From positions 1 through 8,110 of the forward strand of contig CANGEZ010000080.1 of assembly GCA_947452875.1 (NCBI GenBank): a DNA stretch of 8,110 nt, written 5' to 3'. A program made the translations under genes and the position numbers. Shown piece after piece: positions 1-6,754 of this stretch; the stretch's first letter is position 1, and each line of letters starts with the position of its first letter. Origin of the DNA: Chitinophagaceae bacterium. Its GTDB lineage: Bacteria > Bacteroidota > Bacteroidia > Chitinophagales > Chitinophagaceae. Under the pieces are notes generated by a model. That model was given only the letters and a program-made list of their open reading frames with translations, was not told where the DNA came from and searched no databases.

Positions 1-93
1 CAAATCATAAATCATCTCACCTCCTGTAATGTGCTTGGCATAAGTGGATAATGAGCTTATCAGAAAAATTATGGCAATTAGTCCTCTTTTCAT
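1..93 (-). CDS. Secreted protein, N-terminal fragment (HITGGEM type), runs off the window
   Basis: Reading the minus strand from the ATG at 93 gives 31 codons open to the window edge. The start is a clear signal peptide: a Lys-Arg pair, a hydrophobic core (GLIAIIFLISSLS) and a likely cleavage after TYA. The mature end begins KHITGGEMIYDL. Large secreted Bacteroidota proteins with PKD-type repeats and a C-terminal gliding-motility/type IX secretion sorting domain often begin with H-I-x-G-G-E just after the signal peptide, so this is probably the start of such a protein. That is inference from the N-terminus alone, because the repeats and sorting domain would lie outside the window. The gene lies 59 bases downstream of the hydrolase gene and has a TAnnTTTG box directly before it, so it may be transcribed separately. 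The call of a secreted protein is firm; the family is moderate. Confidence 0.65.
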   Translation of the reverse strand, partial: MKRGLIAIIFLISSLSTYAKHITGGEMIYDL

Positions 94-100
94 TTCACAA

Positions 101-108
101 CAAAGGTA
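101..108 (-). promoter_or_regulatory. Bacteroidota-type -7 promoter box (TACCTTTG)
   Basis: The minus strand reads TACCTTTG, a perfect match to the TAnnTTTG -7 element used by the Bacteroidota primary sigma factor. It ends 7 bases before the ATG at 93. The -33 element is poor: the nearest TTG is only 14 bases upstream of the box, shorter than the usual 17 to 23. If it is used, the transcript leader would be only a few bases or absent. It lies in the only gap between the hydrolase gene and the secreted-protein gene, which is where a promoter would be expected. Confidence 0.4.
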
Positions 109-112
109 AAGA

Positions 113-129
113 TTACTTATGGCAAGTAA
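113..129. repeat. Inverted repeat, 6-bp arms with 5-base loop
   Basis: The plus strand carries TTACTT (113-118), a 5-base spacer and AAGTAA (124-129), a perfect inverted repeat. It lies just upstream of the -7 box at 101-108, where a regulator could bind between the promoter elements. No T tract follows on the minus strand and the stem is AT-rich, so it is a poor terminator for the hydrolase gene. A 6-bp match could be chance in AT-rich DNA. Confidence 0.3.
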
Positions 130-152
130 AAGAAAAATGAAAAGAGTAATAG

Positions 153-956
153 TCAGTAACTGGGCTGATTTTCAACAAAAAAAGAGATAAACTGATTTGC
201 TGCTTCCGATTCCTCAATCAAACCCATATGAGCTGAGTTTTGTAATATTTTTAAATAGGTAATTTGGCTCAGGTGAAATTGTTTGAGCGATTGACTGAAA
301 GGAACTGCATGGTCATGTTTTCCTGCAATTATCATCAAAGGGATTTTAGTGGATTGCAACAATTTTGTTGAATCTGGTCTTTTCAACATAGCCTGATAAT
401 ATTGAATCAACACCTCGTCAACAATTCCGGTTGATGTTGCTATTTGAGATTGGATTTCGCTTTCGAATTTCGAAGCATCAAAATATAAACCAGGAATGCT
501 GGTCTTTAGAAACGAAGCGCCTCCATGGGATTTGATAAATTCAATTGCTTTCAGACGAACCTGTTTTTTATTGTCATCGTCTTCAAAAATTGTTGAGTGA
601 ACAAGTCCTATTCCGAGAAGGTCTTCCGGATAAAGTTCCAAATAAGCCAATGTGATGTAGCCGCCCATGCTATGACCCATCATGATAAATTGCTGAATTT
701 TCTCTGCTTTAATGATTTCTTTTATGGCTTCGGCGTAAGTTTTTATGGATACATTTCCTCTATCAAGAAAATCTGAATTGCCAACACCAAAAAGATCAGG
801 TGCAATAACAAAATATTTTTTACTGAGGTGAGTTATCTGATGTTTCCAAATGGAATGGTCTTCAGCAAAACCATGCATTAACAATAAAGGCTTGCCATTA
901 CCGAAAGTGTAATAACTTAATAAAGTGTTGTTGTAAATAATTTTTTTATGCTTCAT
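153..956 (-). CDS. Alpha/beta-fold hydrolase
   Basis: This 267-residue protein is a typical soluble single-domain alpha/beta hydrolase of the MhpC/esterase-like superfamily. The oxyanion-hole HG motif is at residues 28-29 (LLLMHGF). The nucleophile elbow GHSMG is at 94-98 with Ser96 as nucleophile. The acid is probably Asp215 in GKHDHAVP, and the catalytic His is His243 in NSAHMG. PDLFGVGNSD at about 53-62 is the usual strand-4 region. A cap insertion occupies roughly residues 125-195. No signal peptide or membrane segment is visible, so it is likely cytoplasmic. The ATG at 956 lies inside the end of the Lnb-like gene (11-base overlap), which suggests translational coupling. Neither sequence nor context fixes the substrate; an ester, thioester or lactone is possible. 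The fold and triad are certain, the reaction unknown. Confidence 0.92.
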   Translation of the reverse strand: MKHKKIIYNNTLLSYYTFGNGKPLLLMHGFAEDHSIWKHQITHLSKKYFVIAPDLFGVGNSDFLDRGNVSIKTYAEAIKEIIKAEKIQQFIMMGHSMGGYITLAYLELYPEDLLGIGLVHSTIFEDDDNKKQVRLKAIEFIKSHGGASFLKTSIPGLYFDASKFESEIQSQIATSTGIVDEVLIQYYQAMLKRPDSTKLLQSTKIPLMIIAGKHDHAVPFSQSLKQFHLSQITYLKILQNSAHMGLIEESEAANQFISFFVENQPSY

Positions 957-2130
957 GACTGCTTTTTGCAGTGTTGTAACTTTTATAATGCATGTATGAC
1001 CTCGTCAAAATAATCATTACAATGGGTATTAATGCTGTGTTTAATTCTTGAGGTAAAAATAACCATGATAAAATAAGCAGACTTGAAATCAACGCAGTGA
1101 TGCCAAAATAGTATTTCGAAATTTTACTTTTAAAGAAAATGAAAATTGGAGCTAGAATATGAGTAGGCAAAGCCCATAATAAATTGTAATTATTTTTTGT
1201 CATGGTGTGGTCTGTAGCAAACCAGGCTAATACAAGTATGATGCCTACAATGCCAATAACAAAAAACAAAATGACATCAAAAACCAAAAGTGTCTTTGTG
1301 GCAATTACAGTTTTCGTTTTATACAAAGCGGCTACAAATAAAAACAAAATCAAAAAAAATATTGACGGATGAAATAAGTTGAATCCAAGTCCGGTAATTT
1401 CATTTTGAAAAATTGTAGTCTTCTCTGCAACAAGTTTTGTGTTTGTACATTTATCTAATGATTTTTCAAGATTGTTTGGCAGAAATTGTTGTTCGGAAGG
1501 CGTCATGATGCGGTCTGTTGGCGCGCCCAATAAAATATCGATACCCAATTCACTCCAGTATTGTCCGCCTTCTTTGAGATACTTGTGAATGGCCATCCTA
1601 AAGGTTCTGTTTTCGGGCATTACAGCAGGTAATATTGGAGTAGGGGTTTTGTATTTGACAATAATATCTCTTAATCTAGTAGTACAGTTATCAAGAAAGA
1701 AATCATATTTATAGAATTTGTTTTCTTCTTTGAGATTTTCTATCAATGCATTTTTAATCTCAATTTTTTCTTCAGCAGAAAGAGATAAAACTTGTTCGCT
1801 TACGCTTCTGTTTTCGTATTTATAAAACTCAATGAAGTCGTTGGTTCGCTCTAAGCTTACAAAATATAATAATTTGCCTTTTACAAATTTGATGTAGAAA
1901 TTGGGGTCATCAAAATCGAAAGTGCCATAATTGAAAACATAATCTGTAACACTATTGCTGTCGATAATTCTAATGGCGCTATGGCCGAATATGGAATACA
2001 ATTCTTCTCCCGGTGAACAGGTAAGCAATGAAACCCTCAATCTTGAAGAATCCTGTGCATTTGAAGAAAAAGAGATTAAAGTCAAGCATGCAATAACAAA
2101 TGCGAACATTGACTTTTTGAATAGCTTCAT
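946..2130 (-). CDS. lnb: Lnb-like lipoprotein N-acyltransferase (DUF4105 plus five-helix membrane domain)
   Basis: This 394-residue protein has an N-terminal signal or anchor segment (about 7-25, ending SSNAQ), a DUF4105 domain (about 30-225) and about five hydrophobic helices (roughly 253-270, 280-303, 318-333, 341-358, 363-376). DUF4105 hallmarks are LLTCSPGEELYSIFGHSAIR (35-54), VFNYGTFDFDDPNFY (65-79), FLDNCTTRLRD (145-155) and LGAPTDRIMTP (201-211). Between helices, DHTMTKNNYNLLWALP (307-322) also looks conserved. This two-part layout is that of Lnb, reported in Bacteroides as adding the N-terminal acyl chain to outer-membrane lipoproteins in place of Lnt. Candidate catalytic residues are His50 and Cys149, perhaps with Cys38; this is inferred from conservation. 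It follows guaB by 9 bases and overlaps the hydrolase gene by 11. The family is confident; activity is by homology, and DUF4105 paralogues with other roles cannot be excluded. Confidence 0.82.
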   Translation of the reverse strand: MKLFKKSMFAFVIACLTLISFSSNAQDSSRLRVSLLTCSPGEELYSIFGHSAIRIIDSNSVTDYVFNYGTFDFDDPNFYIKFVKGKLLYFVSLERTNDFIEFYKYENRSVSEQVLSLSAEEKIEIKNALIENLKEENKFYKYDFFLDNCTTRLRDIIVKYKTPTPILPAVMPENRTFRMAIHKYLKEGGQYWSELGIDILLGAPTDRIMTPSEQQFLPNNLEKSLDKCTNTKLVAEKTTIFQNEITGLGFNLFHPSIFFLILFLFVAALYKTKTVIATKTLLVFDVILFFVIGIVGIILVLAWFATDHTMTKNNYNLLWALPTHILAPIFIFFKSKISKYYFGITALISSLLILSWLFLPQELNTALIPIVMIILTRSYMHYKSYNTAKSSHEA

Positions 2131-2139
2131 GATGAAAAA

Positions 2140-3633
2140 TTATCTGCTGTAATTAGGCGCTTCTTTAGTAATGTATATATCATGCGCATGACTTTCACTG
2201 ATTCCTGCATGTGTGATTTTTACAAAACTTGCATTTTGCAGGGCTTTGATATTCGCAGCACCACAGTAACCCATACCCGCTCTTAATCCGCCCGTGAATT
2301 GATGAACCACTTCTCTCAAATATCCTTTGAAAGCAACTCTGCCTTCAATCCCTTCTGGAACGAATTTTTTTACATCCGAATCTTTATCCTGAAAATATCT
2401 GTCGCTGCTGCCTTGAGCCATGGCACCTAAAGACCCCATGCCTCTGTATTGTTTGAATTTTCTTCCTTCGTAAATAATTGTTTCACCCGGACTTTCTTCT
2501 GTACCTGCAAACATATTGCCCATCATCACACAAGTAGCGCCAGCAGCCAATGCTTTTACCATATCGCCTGTGTATCTGATGCCACCATCACTGATAATAC
2601 CAACACGCTTGTTTTTTAAAGCTGCTGCTACATCCATAACAGCGGTTATTTGAGGAACACCAGTACCTGCTACAATTCTTGTTGTACATATTGAGCCCGG
2701 TCCAATGCCAACTTTAACGGCATCTGCTCCAGCGTTTGCTAAAGCTAGCGCACCTGTCCCTGTTCCGACATTACCGGCTATGATTGAAAGATGTTTAAAG
2801 TTTTTTCTAATTGATTTTAAAGCGTCGATAACTCCTTTCGTATGACCATGGGCGCTATCCAAACAAATAACATCAACGCCTGCATTGTATAGAGCTGTAG
2901 TGCGGTCTAAAATATCTGAGGTAATACCAACACCTGCGCCAACTAACAGTCTTCCATACTCGTCTTTTACTGCATTAGGATGGCTTTTCAATTTCAAGAT
3001 ATCTCCAAATGTGATCAAGCCGATGAGCTTGCCAGCTTTGTTGACAACAGGTAATTTTTCAATTTTATTTTTCTTGAAAATGAGTTCTGCTTTTTTAAGG
3101 TCTGTTCCTTCAGGAGCTGTAATGAGATTTTCTTTTGTCATTACAGTACTTACTTTGTCATTTGGATTGGTTTCGAAACGCAAATCCCGATTGGTTAAGA
3201 TGCCTACTAGTTTTTGTTGCTGGTCTATAATGGGAATACCACCTATTTTATTTTCTCTCATCATTTTCAAAGCCTCACCAACAGTGGAATCTGGAGTGAG
3301 TGTCAATGGGTCAAGAATCAAACCACTTTCACTTCTTTTTACTTTTCTTACTTGCTCGCATTGTTGAACAATACTCATATTTTTATGGAGAACTCCCAAG
3401 CCCCCTTCTCTTGCCATTGCGATTGCCAGAGAAGCTTCTGTAACTGTATCCATAGCCGCACTGAGCATCGGGACATTTAATTTAATTTTCTCAGTGAGCG
3501 TAGAAGTGATGTCTACATCTTTAGGTAATAACTGAGAATAAGCAGGGACTAATAATACATCATCAAACGTTAAACCTTCAGTAATGATTTTTGATGATTT
3601 TGAAGACGGAGTGAATTTATTGTTGGTTGCCAT
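2140..3633 (-). CDS. guaB: Inosine-5'-monophosphate dehydrogenase
   Basis: GuaB oxidises IMP to XMP with NAD+, the committed step of guanine nucleotide synthesis in the cytoplasm. The 497-residue length is usual for the family. The N-terminal barrel segment starts LTFDDVLLVPAYS (21-33). Two CBS domains follow, at about 105-160 and 165-220, inserted in the barrel and typically binding adenine nucleotides. The catalytic loop GPGSICTTRI has Cys316 as nucleophile, DGGIRYTGD (349-357) and the GNMFAGTEESPGE region bind IMP phosphate, YRGMGSLGAM (396-405) binds the base, and the flap carries SSDRYF with Arg412 and Tyr413. The C-terminus ESHAHDIYITKEAPNYSR is classic. The ATG at 3633 gives the expected short lead-in. 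One mild oddity is GNVGTGTG at 287-294, where many homologues have GNVATAE or GNVATAA. A 67-base gap separates it from dprA, so it may have its own promoter. Confidence 0.98.
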   Translation of the reverse strand: MATNNKFTPSSKSSKIITEGLTFDDVLLVPAYSQLLPKDVDITSTLTEKIKLNVPMLSAAMDTVTEASLAIAMAREGGLGVLHKNMSIVQQCEQVRKVKRSESGLILDPLTLTPDSTVGEALKMMRENKIGGIPIIDQQQKLVGILTNRDLRFETNPNDKVSTVMTKENLITAPEGTDLKKAELIFKKNKIEKLPVVNKAGKLIGLITFGDILKLKSHPNAVKDEYGRLLVGAGVGITSDILDRTTALYNAGVDVICLDSAHGHTKGVIDALKSIRKNFKHLSIIAGNVGTGTGALALANAGADAVKVGIGPGSICTTRIVAGTGVPQITAVMDVAAALKNKRVGIISDGGIRYTGDMVKALAAGATCVMMGNMFAGTEESPGETIIYEGRKFKQYRGMGSLGAMAQGSSDRYFQDKDSDVKKFVPEGIEGRVAFKGYLREVVHQFTGGLRAGMGYCGAANIKALQNASFVKITHAGISESHAHDIYITKEAPNYSR

Positions 3634-3636
3634 GAG

Positions 3637-3665
3637 CTAAATTAAGGTGAAAATTTGAAAACAAA
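3637..3665 (-). promoter_or_regulatory. Possible guaB promoter (TTTG, 17-base spacer, TAATTTAG)
   Basis: On the minus strand TTTG (3665-3662) is followed after 17 bases by TAATTTAG (3644-3637), one mismatch from TAnnTTTG, and the spacing fits the Bacteroidota consensus. The box ends only 3 bases before the guaB ATG, which would make the message essentially leaderless, a point against it. TTTTTTTG (3669-3662) is an alternative -7 box with one mismatch that would leave a leader of about 20 bases but has no good -33 partner. Confidence 0.22.
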
Positions 3666-3685
3666 AAAATCAGAAGGGTATCTTC
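3663..3685 (-). terminator. Weak terminator-like hairpin with T tract after dprA
   Basis: On the minus strand, after the dprA stop, GAAG (3685-3682), a 5-base loop and CTTC (3676-3673) form a short stem. Three bases later comes a run of seven T (3669-3663). The 4-bp stem is shorter than in strong intrinsic terminators, so at most it would reduce read-through into guaB. It overlaps the -33 element of the proposed guaB promoter. Confidence 0.25.
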
Positions 3686-3700
3686 ATTTATTTTCTTGGT

Positions 3701-4801
3701 TTAAATGGATTTGTATCTTTTGCCAGGCAGGCTTTTAATCAGTCCATTCATTTCAAGAGTAAGTAGGTTTACCGCAATGGAGCTGTGAGATAATCCTGAT
3801 TTGAATATTAAGGTGTCAACATCAATATCCACTGCTGTTTCAAGCAATTTCATCAGCAAAAGCTCTTCATTGTTTAAATGATTAAAAAGCGTCTGTTGCT
3901 TTGGTATTTTAGTCGTTTCCTTTTCATCCCATCCCATTAATTTAACCAGATCTTCTGAAGAAGAAATCAAACAAGCTTTGTTATTTTTAATTAATTGGTT
4001 GCAGCCATCTGATTTCATATCATGTATCCTTCCAGGAAATGCAAATACATCTTTATGGTAACTATTGGCGATTTCAGCTGTAATCAAGGAGCCGCCTGAT
4101 TTACCAGTTTCGATTACAACCAGTGCGTCGCAAATGCCTGCCGTTATTCGGTTTCGCTCCGGGAAGTTTTGTTTATCGGGATTTGTTCCACTTGGATATT
4201 CTGTTAACAAGCCTCCATTTTCAATCATTTGCTTAGCTAAGGATTTATTGGCATAGGGGTAAATCCTGTCTAATCCATGGGCTAATATTCCAATGGTGGG
4301 AAGATTGTGTTTTATGGCTGATTTGTGTGAAATGGTATCAATGCCATAAGCGAGTCCGCTAATAACAGTGATATTGTAAGTTTTAAGTTCATCAATAAAT
4401 TGTTCGCAAATAGTCTTGCCATAATCGGTATTTGCTCTTGTGCCAACAATGCTTACAAATCGAGAATTGTTTAATGATGTATTTCCTTTGAAATATAATA
4501 AAATAGGGCTATCGTAGCAGTTCAGCAATCTTTTGGGGTATTCAGTATCATTAATAAAAATAGTTTTGATTTGATGCTTTTCCGTGAAATGAATTTCTTT
4601 TTCACAACTATTAAAATCCGAAAAAGATTTGATGCTTGTGGCTCTGATTTGTCCAATACCATCAACTTTTTCAAGTTTACTTTTCGGCGTTTTAAAAATA
4701 GCCTCTGCGGTTCCAAAAATGCTGGTCAAAATCTTGGCATGCACATGCCCGATATGAGGAATTCGGGTTAATGCTATCTGAAAAATTAAATCATTGTTCA
4801 T
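3701..4801 (-). CDS. dprA: DNA-processing protein DprA (Smf family)
   Basis: DprA binds incoming single-stranded DNA in the cytoplasm, protects it and loads RecA during natural transformation. The 366-residue protein has all three expected parts. An N-terminal helix-hairpin-helix region (about 1-65) carries IPHIGHVHAKIL and VDGIGQIRA. The Rossmann-like core (about 80-290) carries SIVGTR (117-122), VISGLAYGID (146-155), HGLDRIYPYANKSLA (175-189), FPERNR (213-218), SGGSLITAE (235-243) and FAFPG (253-257). A C-terminal winged helix (about 310-366) ends GLIKSLPGKRYKSI. After SIVGTR the sequence is ANTDYG, with Asn where Ala is usual (xATxYG). The start lies 21 bases after the envelope-protein stop, so the two are probably co-transcribed. 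No other competence gene is in the window, and DprA is common in Bacteroidota, so its presence alone does not prove competence. Confidence 0.96.
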   Translation of the reverse strand: MNNDLIFQIALTRIPHIGHVHAKILTSIFGTAEAIFKTPKSKLEKVDGIGQIRATSIKSFSDFNSCEKEIHFTEKHQIKTIFINDTEYPKRLLNCYDSPILLYFKGNTSLNNSRFVSIVGTRANTDYGKTICEQFIDELKTYNITVISGLAYGIDTISHKSAIKHNLPTIGILAHGLDRIYPYANKSLAKQMIENGGLLTEYPSGTNPDKQNFPERNRITAGICDALVVIETGKSGGSLITAEIANSYHKDVFAFPGRIHDMKSDGCNQLIKNNKACLISSSEDLVKLMGWDEKETTKIPKQQTLFNHLNNEELLLMKLLETAVDIDVDTLIFKSGLSHSSIAVNLLTLEMNGLIKSLPGKRYKSI

Positions 4802-4822
4802 GCAACAATGATAATTAATTCA

Positions 4823-6748
4823 TCAGTTAGAAACTACGTTAATTTCTGTTCTTCTATTGAGGCTTTTCCCCTCGTCTGTGTCGTTTGAGGCCACGGGTTT
4901 GGTGTCCCCAAAACCTTTAGGAAGTAATCTGTTTATATTAACGCCTTTCCCAATCAGATAATTCACTACTGATTTCGCACGATTTAAACTAAGAAGTTGG
5001 TTGGCTTCTTTTTTTCCAATATTATCAGTGTGTCCGCTGATTTGAACTTTCATGTTTGGATTTTCATTGAGCAGCGAAACGATTTTATTCAATTCAGCTT
5101 CTGATTCGGGCTGCAATTTTGTTTCATTATTACCAAAGAAAATATTTTTTAAAACTATAGAGGCGCCGGCTTCAATGGGTTGTAGCGGAACGTTAAGTTT
5201 GAAAAAACTGTCAGTAGTATTCTCAGGCAATGAAAAATGATCGGAGTAAAAAAGATATCCTTTTCTGTTGATATTCAACGAGTATTCATAACCGATAGGT
5301 AAGGTAACCAGAAAATTTCCGTCTTCATCAGTTTGAATTTGAGTTGAGAAATTTGTATTGCCAATACAAGTCAGTGTAGCCATAGAAGGCAGGCCCAGCT
5401 TGGTTTTAGCATCGAACACATTTCCGTTGATCCATAATGTTTTATGGGCACTTATTTCTTTGGGAAGTGTAAAACTGTAAATGTCTAGTCCTGAATTTTT
5501 ATTTTTCCTGTCGCTTGCGTAATAAGAAGTATAACCATCGGAAGCAACTATTAATGAGCCTTCGTCATCAATGGTGTTAATGGGATAACCCAAATTTAAT
5601 GGCGTGGTCCATTTGTTATCTGGTCCTTTTCTGGTTAAAAATAAATCTGCCATTCCATATCCAGGTAGTCCATTGCTGTTGAAATATAAAGTTTGATTAT
5701 CAGGATGTATGAATGGACAAGTTTCATCGCCAGAAGTATTTATTGTCGGACCAAGGTTTTCGGGTACTGTCCATTTCCCTGATGCATTTCTATGTGTAAC
5801 CCAAATGTCTTTTCCGCCATAACCATTAAATCGGTTGCTGGAAAAATATAAATCTTTTTTATCCGGAGATAGTGATGGTGCAGATTCCCACAAATCAGTA
5901 TTTACAATTGGGCCAATATTTTCGGCCTCAGTCCAACTGCCACTTTTTGTTTTAAAAGAAATATATAAATCGCAACTTCCCTGGCCTTCAGGATAATTAC
6001 ATCCTGTAAAAATCAGCCATTGCCCATCCTGAGATATAGATTGAGCGCCTTCATTTAAAGTGGTGTTTATTTTTCCTTTTGCTGGTGTGGCTTTTGACCA
6101 AACACCGTTTATGTTTTCACTTTCATAAAAGTCTTCATCATTATTTACTCTTCTGGTAAAAATCATTTTCTTGCCATCAATGGTTAATGAAGGATAATAC
6201 TCGAGATAATTGGTATTGATGCCATCGCCAAGATTAACAGGGTCGAAGTGATAGTCTCCGGCAGGGTGAGACTTTTTGTAATCTAATGCAAATTCGTATG
6301 TGCGTTTACGATAATTGCCAGATTTTATACTTTGTGAGTTTAGTTTTTCAGTATTTAAAAAAGCGGTTACTTTTTCTAAAGCCAATTCGAAATTACCAAT
6401 GCCTGCCAATGAAATAGAGTAGGGCAATGAATAAGTAGATGAGAATATGCTGTCTAATGAAAATGCTTTGGAAAAATCGTTTACTGAAGCCGAGTAATTT
6501 TTCAGATCACCATAAATTCCTGCTCTGGATAAATAAGCTTCTACATATTTTGGTTCAATAACTAACGCCTCATCAAGCTTATTTAATGACTTTTCATAAT
6601 CTCCCTGTACTGCCAAATCATAAGCTGCTTCGTATACTTTAATAGCTTTTTTATTTACTTTTTCTGGTTTGTACCATTGTGCTTTCGAGACATTTGTAAA
6701 AAGTAAAAAAGCAAGGATCAAAAATATATTTAGCTTGAACTTCATCAT
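4823..6748 (-). CDS. TPR-PD40-OmpA multidomain envelope protein, PorE-like
   Basis: This 641-residue protein is exported to the periplasm and probably anchored to peptidoglycan. In order: signal peptide 1-23 (cleavage SKA-Q, with no lipobox Cys, the first Cys being 250); TPR repeats about 34-135; a PD40 propeller about 180-425, whose blades show YYPSLTIDGKKMIFT, AQSISQDGQWLIFT, SAPSLSPDKKDLYFSSN, PFIHPDNQTLYFNSN and GSLIVASDGYTSYYASD; a carboxypeptidase-regulatory-like beta domain about 438-507; and an OmpA C-terminal domain about 530-641. Asp575 (GHTDNIG) and Arg590 (LNRAKSVV), 15 apart, match the pair that binds diaminopimelate in OmpA-type domains, and NRRTE is at 631-635. The same order is known for PorE, a type IX secretion component of Porphyromonas, but Bacteroidota carry many such paralogues, so the role is inferred. 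Two adjacent ATGs (6748, 6745) could start it; queE ends 6 bases upstream. Confidence 0.93.
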   Translation of the reverse strand: MMKFKLNIFLILAFLLFTNVSKAQWYKPEKVNKKAIKVYEAAYDLAVQGDYEKSLNKLDEALVIEPKYVEAYLSRAGIYGDLKNYSASVNDFSKAFSLDSIFSSTYSLPYSISLAGIGNFELALEKVTAFLNTEKLNSQSIKSGNYRKRTYEFALDYKKSHPAGDYHFDPVNLGDGINTNYLEYYPSLTIDGKKMIFTRRVNNDEDFYESENINGVWSKATPAKGKINTTLNEGAQSISQDGQWLIFTGCNYPEGQGSCDLYISFKTKSGSWTEAENIGPIVNTDLWESAPSLSPDKKDLYFSSNRFNGYGGKDIWVTHRNASGKWTVPENLGPTINTSGDETCPFIHPDNQTLYFNSNGLPGYGMADLFLTRKGPDNKWTTPLNLGYPINTIDDEGSLIVASDGYTSYYASDRKNKNSGLDIYSFTLPKEISAHKTLWINGNVFDAKTKLGLPSMATLTCIGNTNFSTQIQTDEDGNFLVTLPIGYEYSLNINRKGYLFYSDHFSLPENTTDSFFKLNVPLQPIEAGASIVLKNIFFGNNETKLQPESEAELNKIVSLLNENPNMKVQISGHTDNIGKKEANQLLSLNRAKSVVNYLIGKGVNINRLLPKGFGDTKPVASNDTDEGKSLNRRTEINVVSN

Positions 6749-6754
6749 TATGAT

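Noticed and set aside
1520..1527. GC-rich palindrome GGCGCGCC in otherwise AT-rich DNA
   Set aside because: It encodes the Gly-Ala-Pro of the conserved LGAPTDR motif of the Lnb-like protein, so coding explains it.
2885..3367. A 160-codon open frame on the plus strand
   Set aside because: It lies wholly antisense to guaB, whose protein is unmistakable, and its translation has no recognisable motif.
3701..4801. A DprA/SLOG-like Rossmann protein that might belong to an anti-phage system
   Set aside because: It has the full helix-hairpin-helix, Rossmann and winged-helix layout of ordinary DprA, and its neighbours are housekeeping genes with no nuclease, helicase or toxin nearby.
4823..6748. Repeated segments in the envelope gene that might be a DNA repeat array
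   Set aside because: They are diverged protein-level PD40 blades (SPDKKDLYFSSN-like) and not near-identical DNA repeats.
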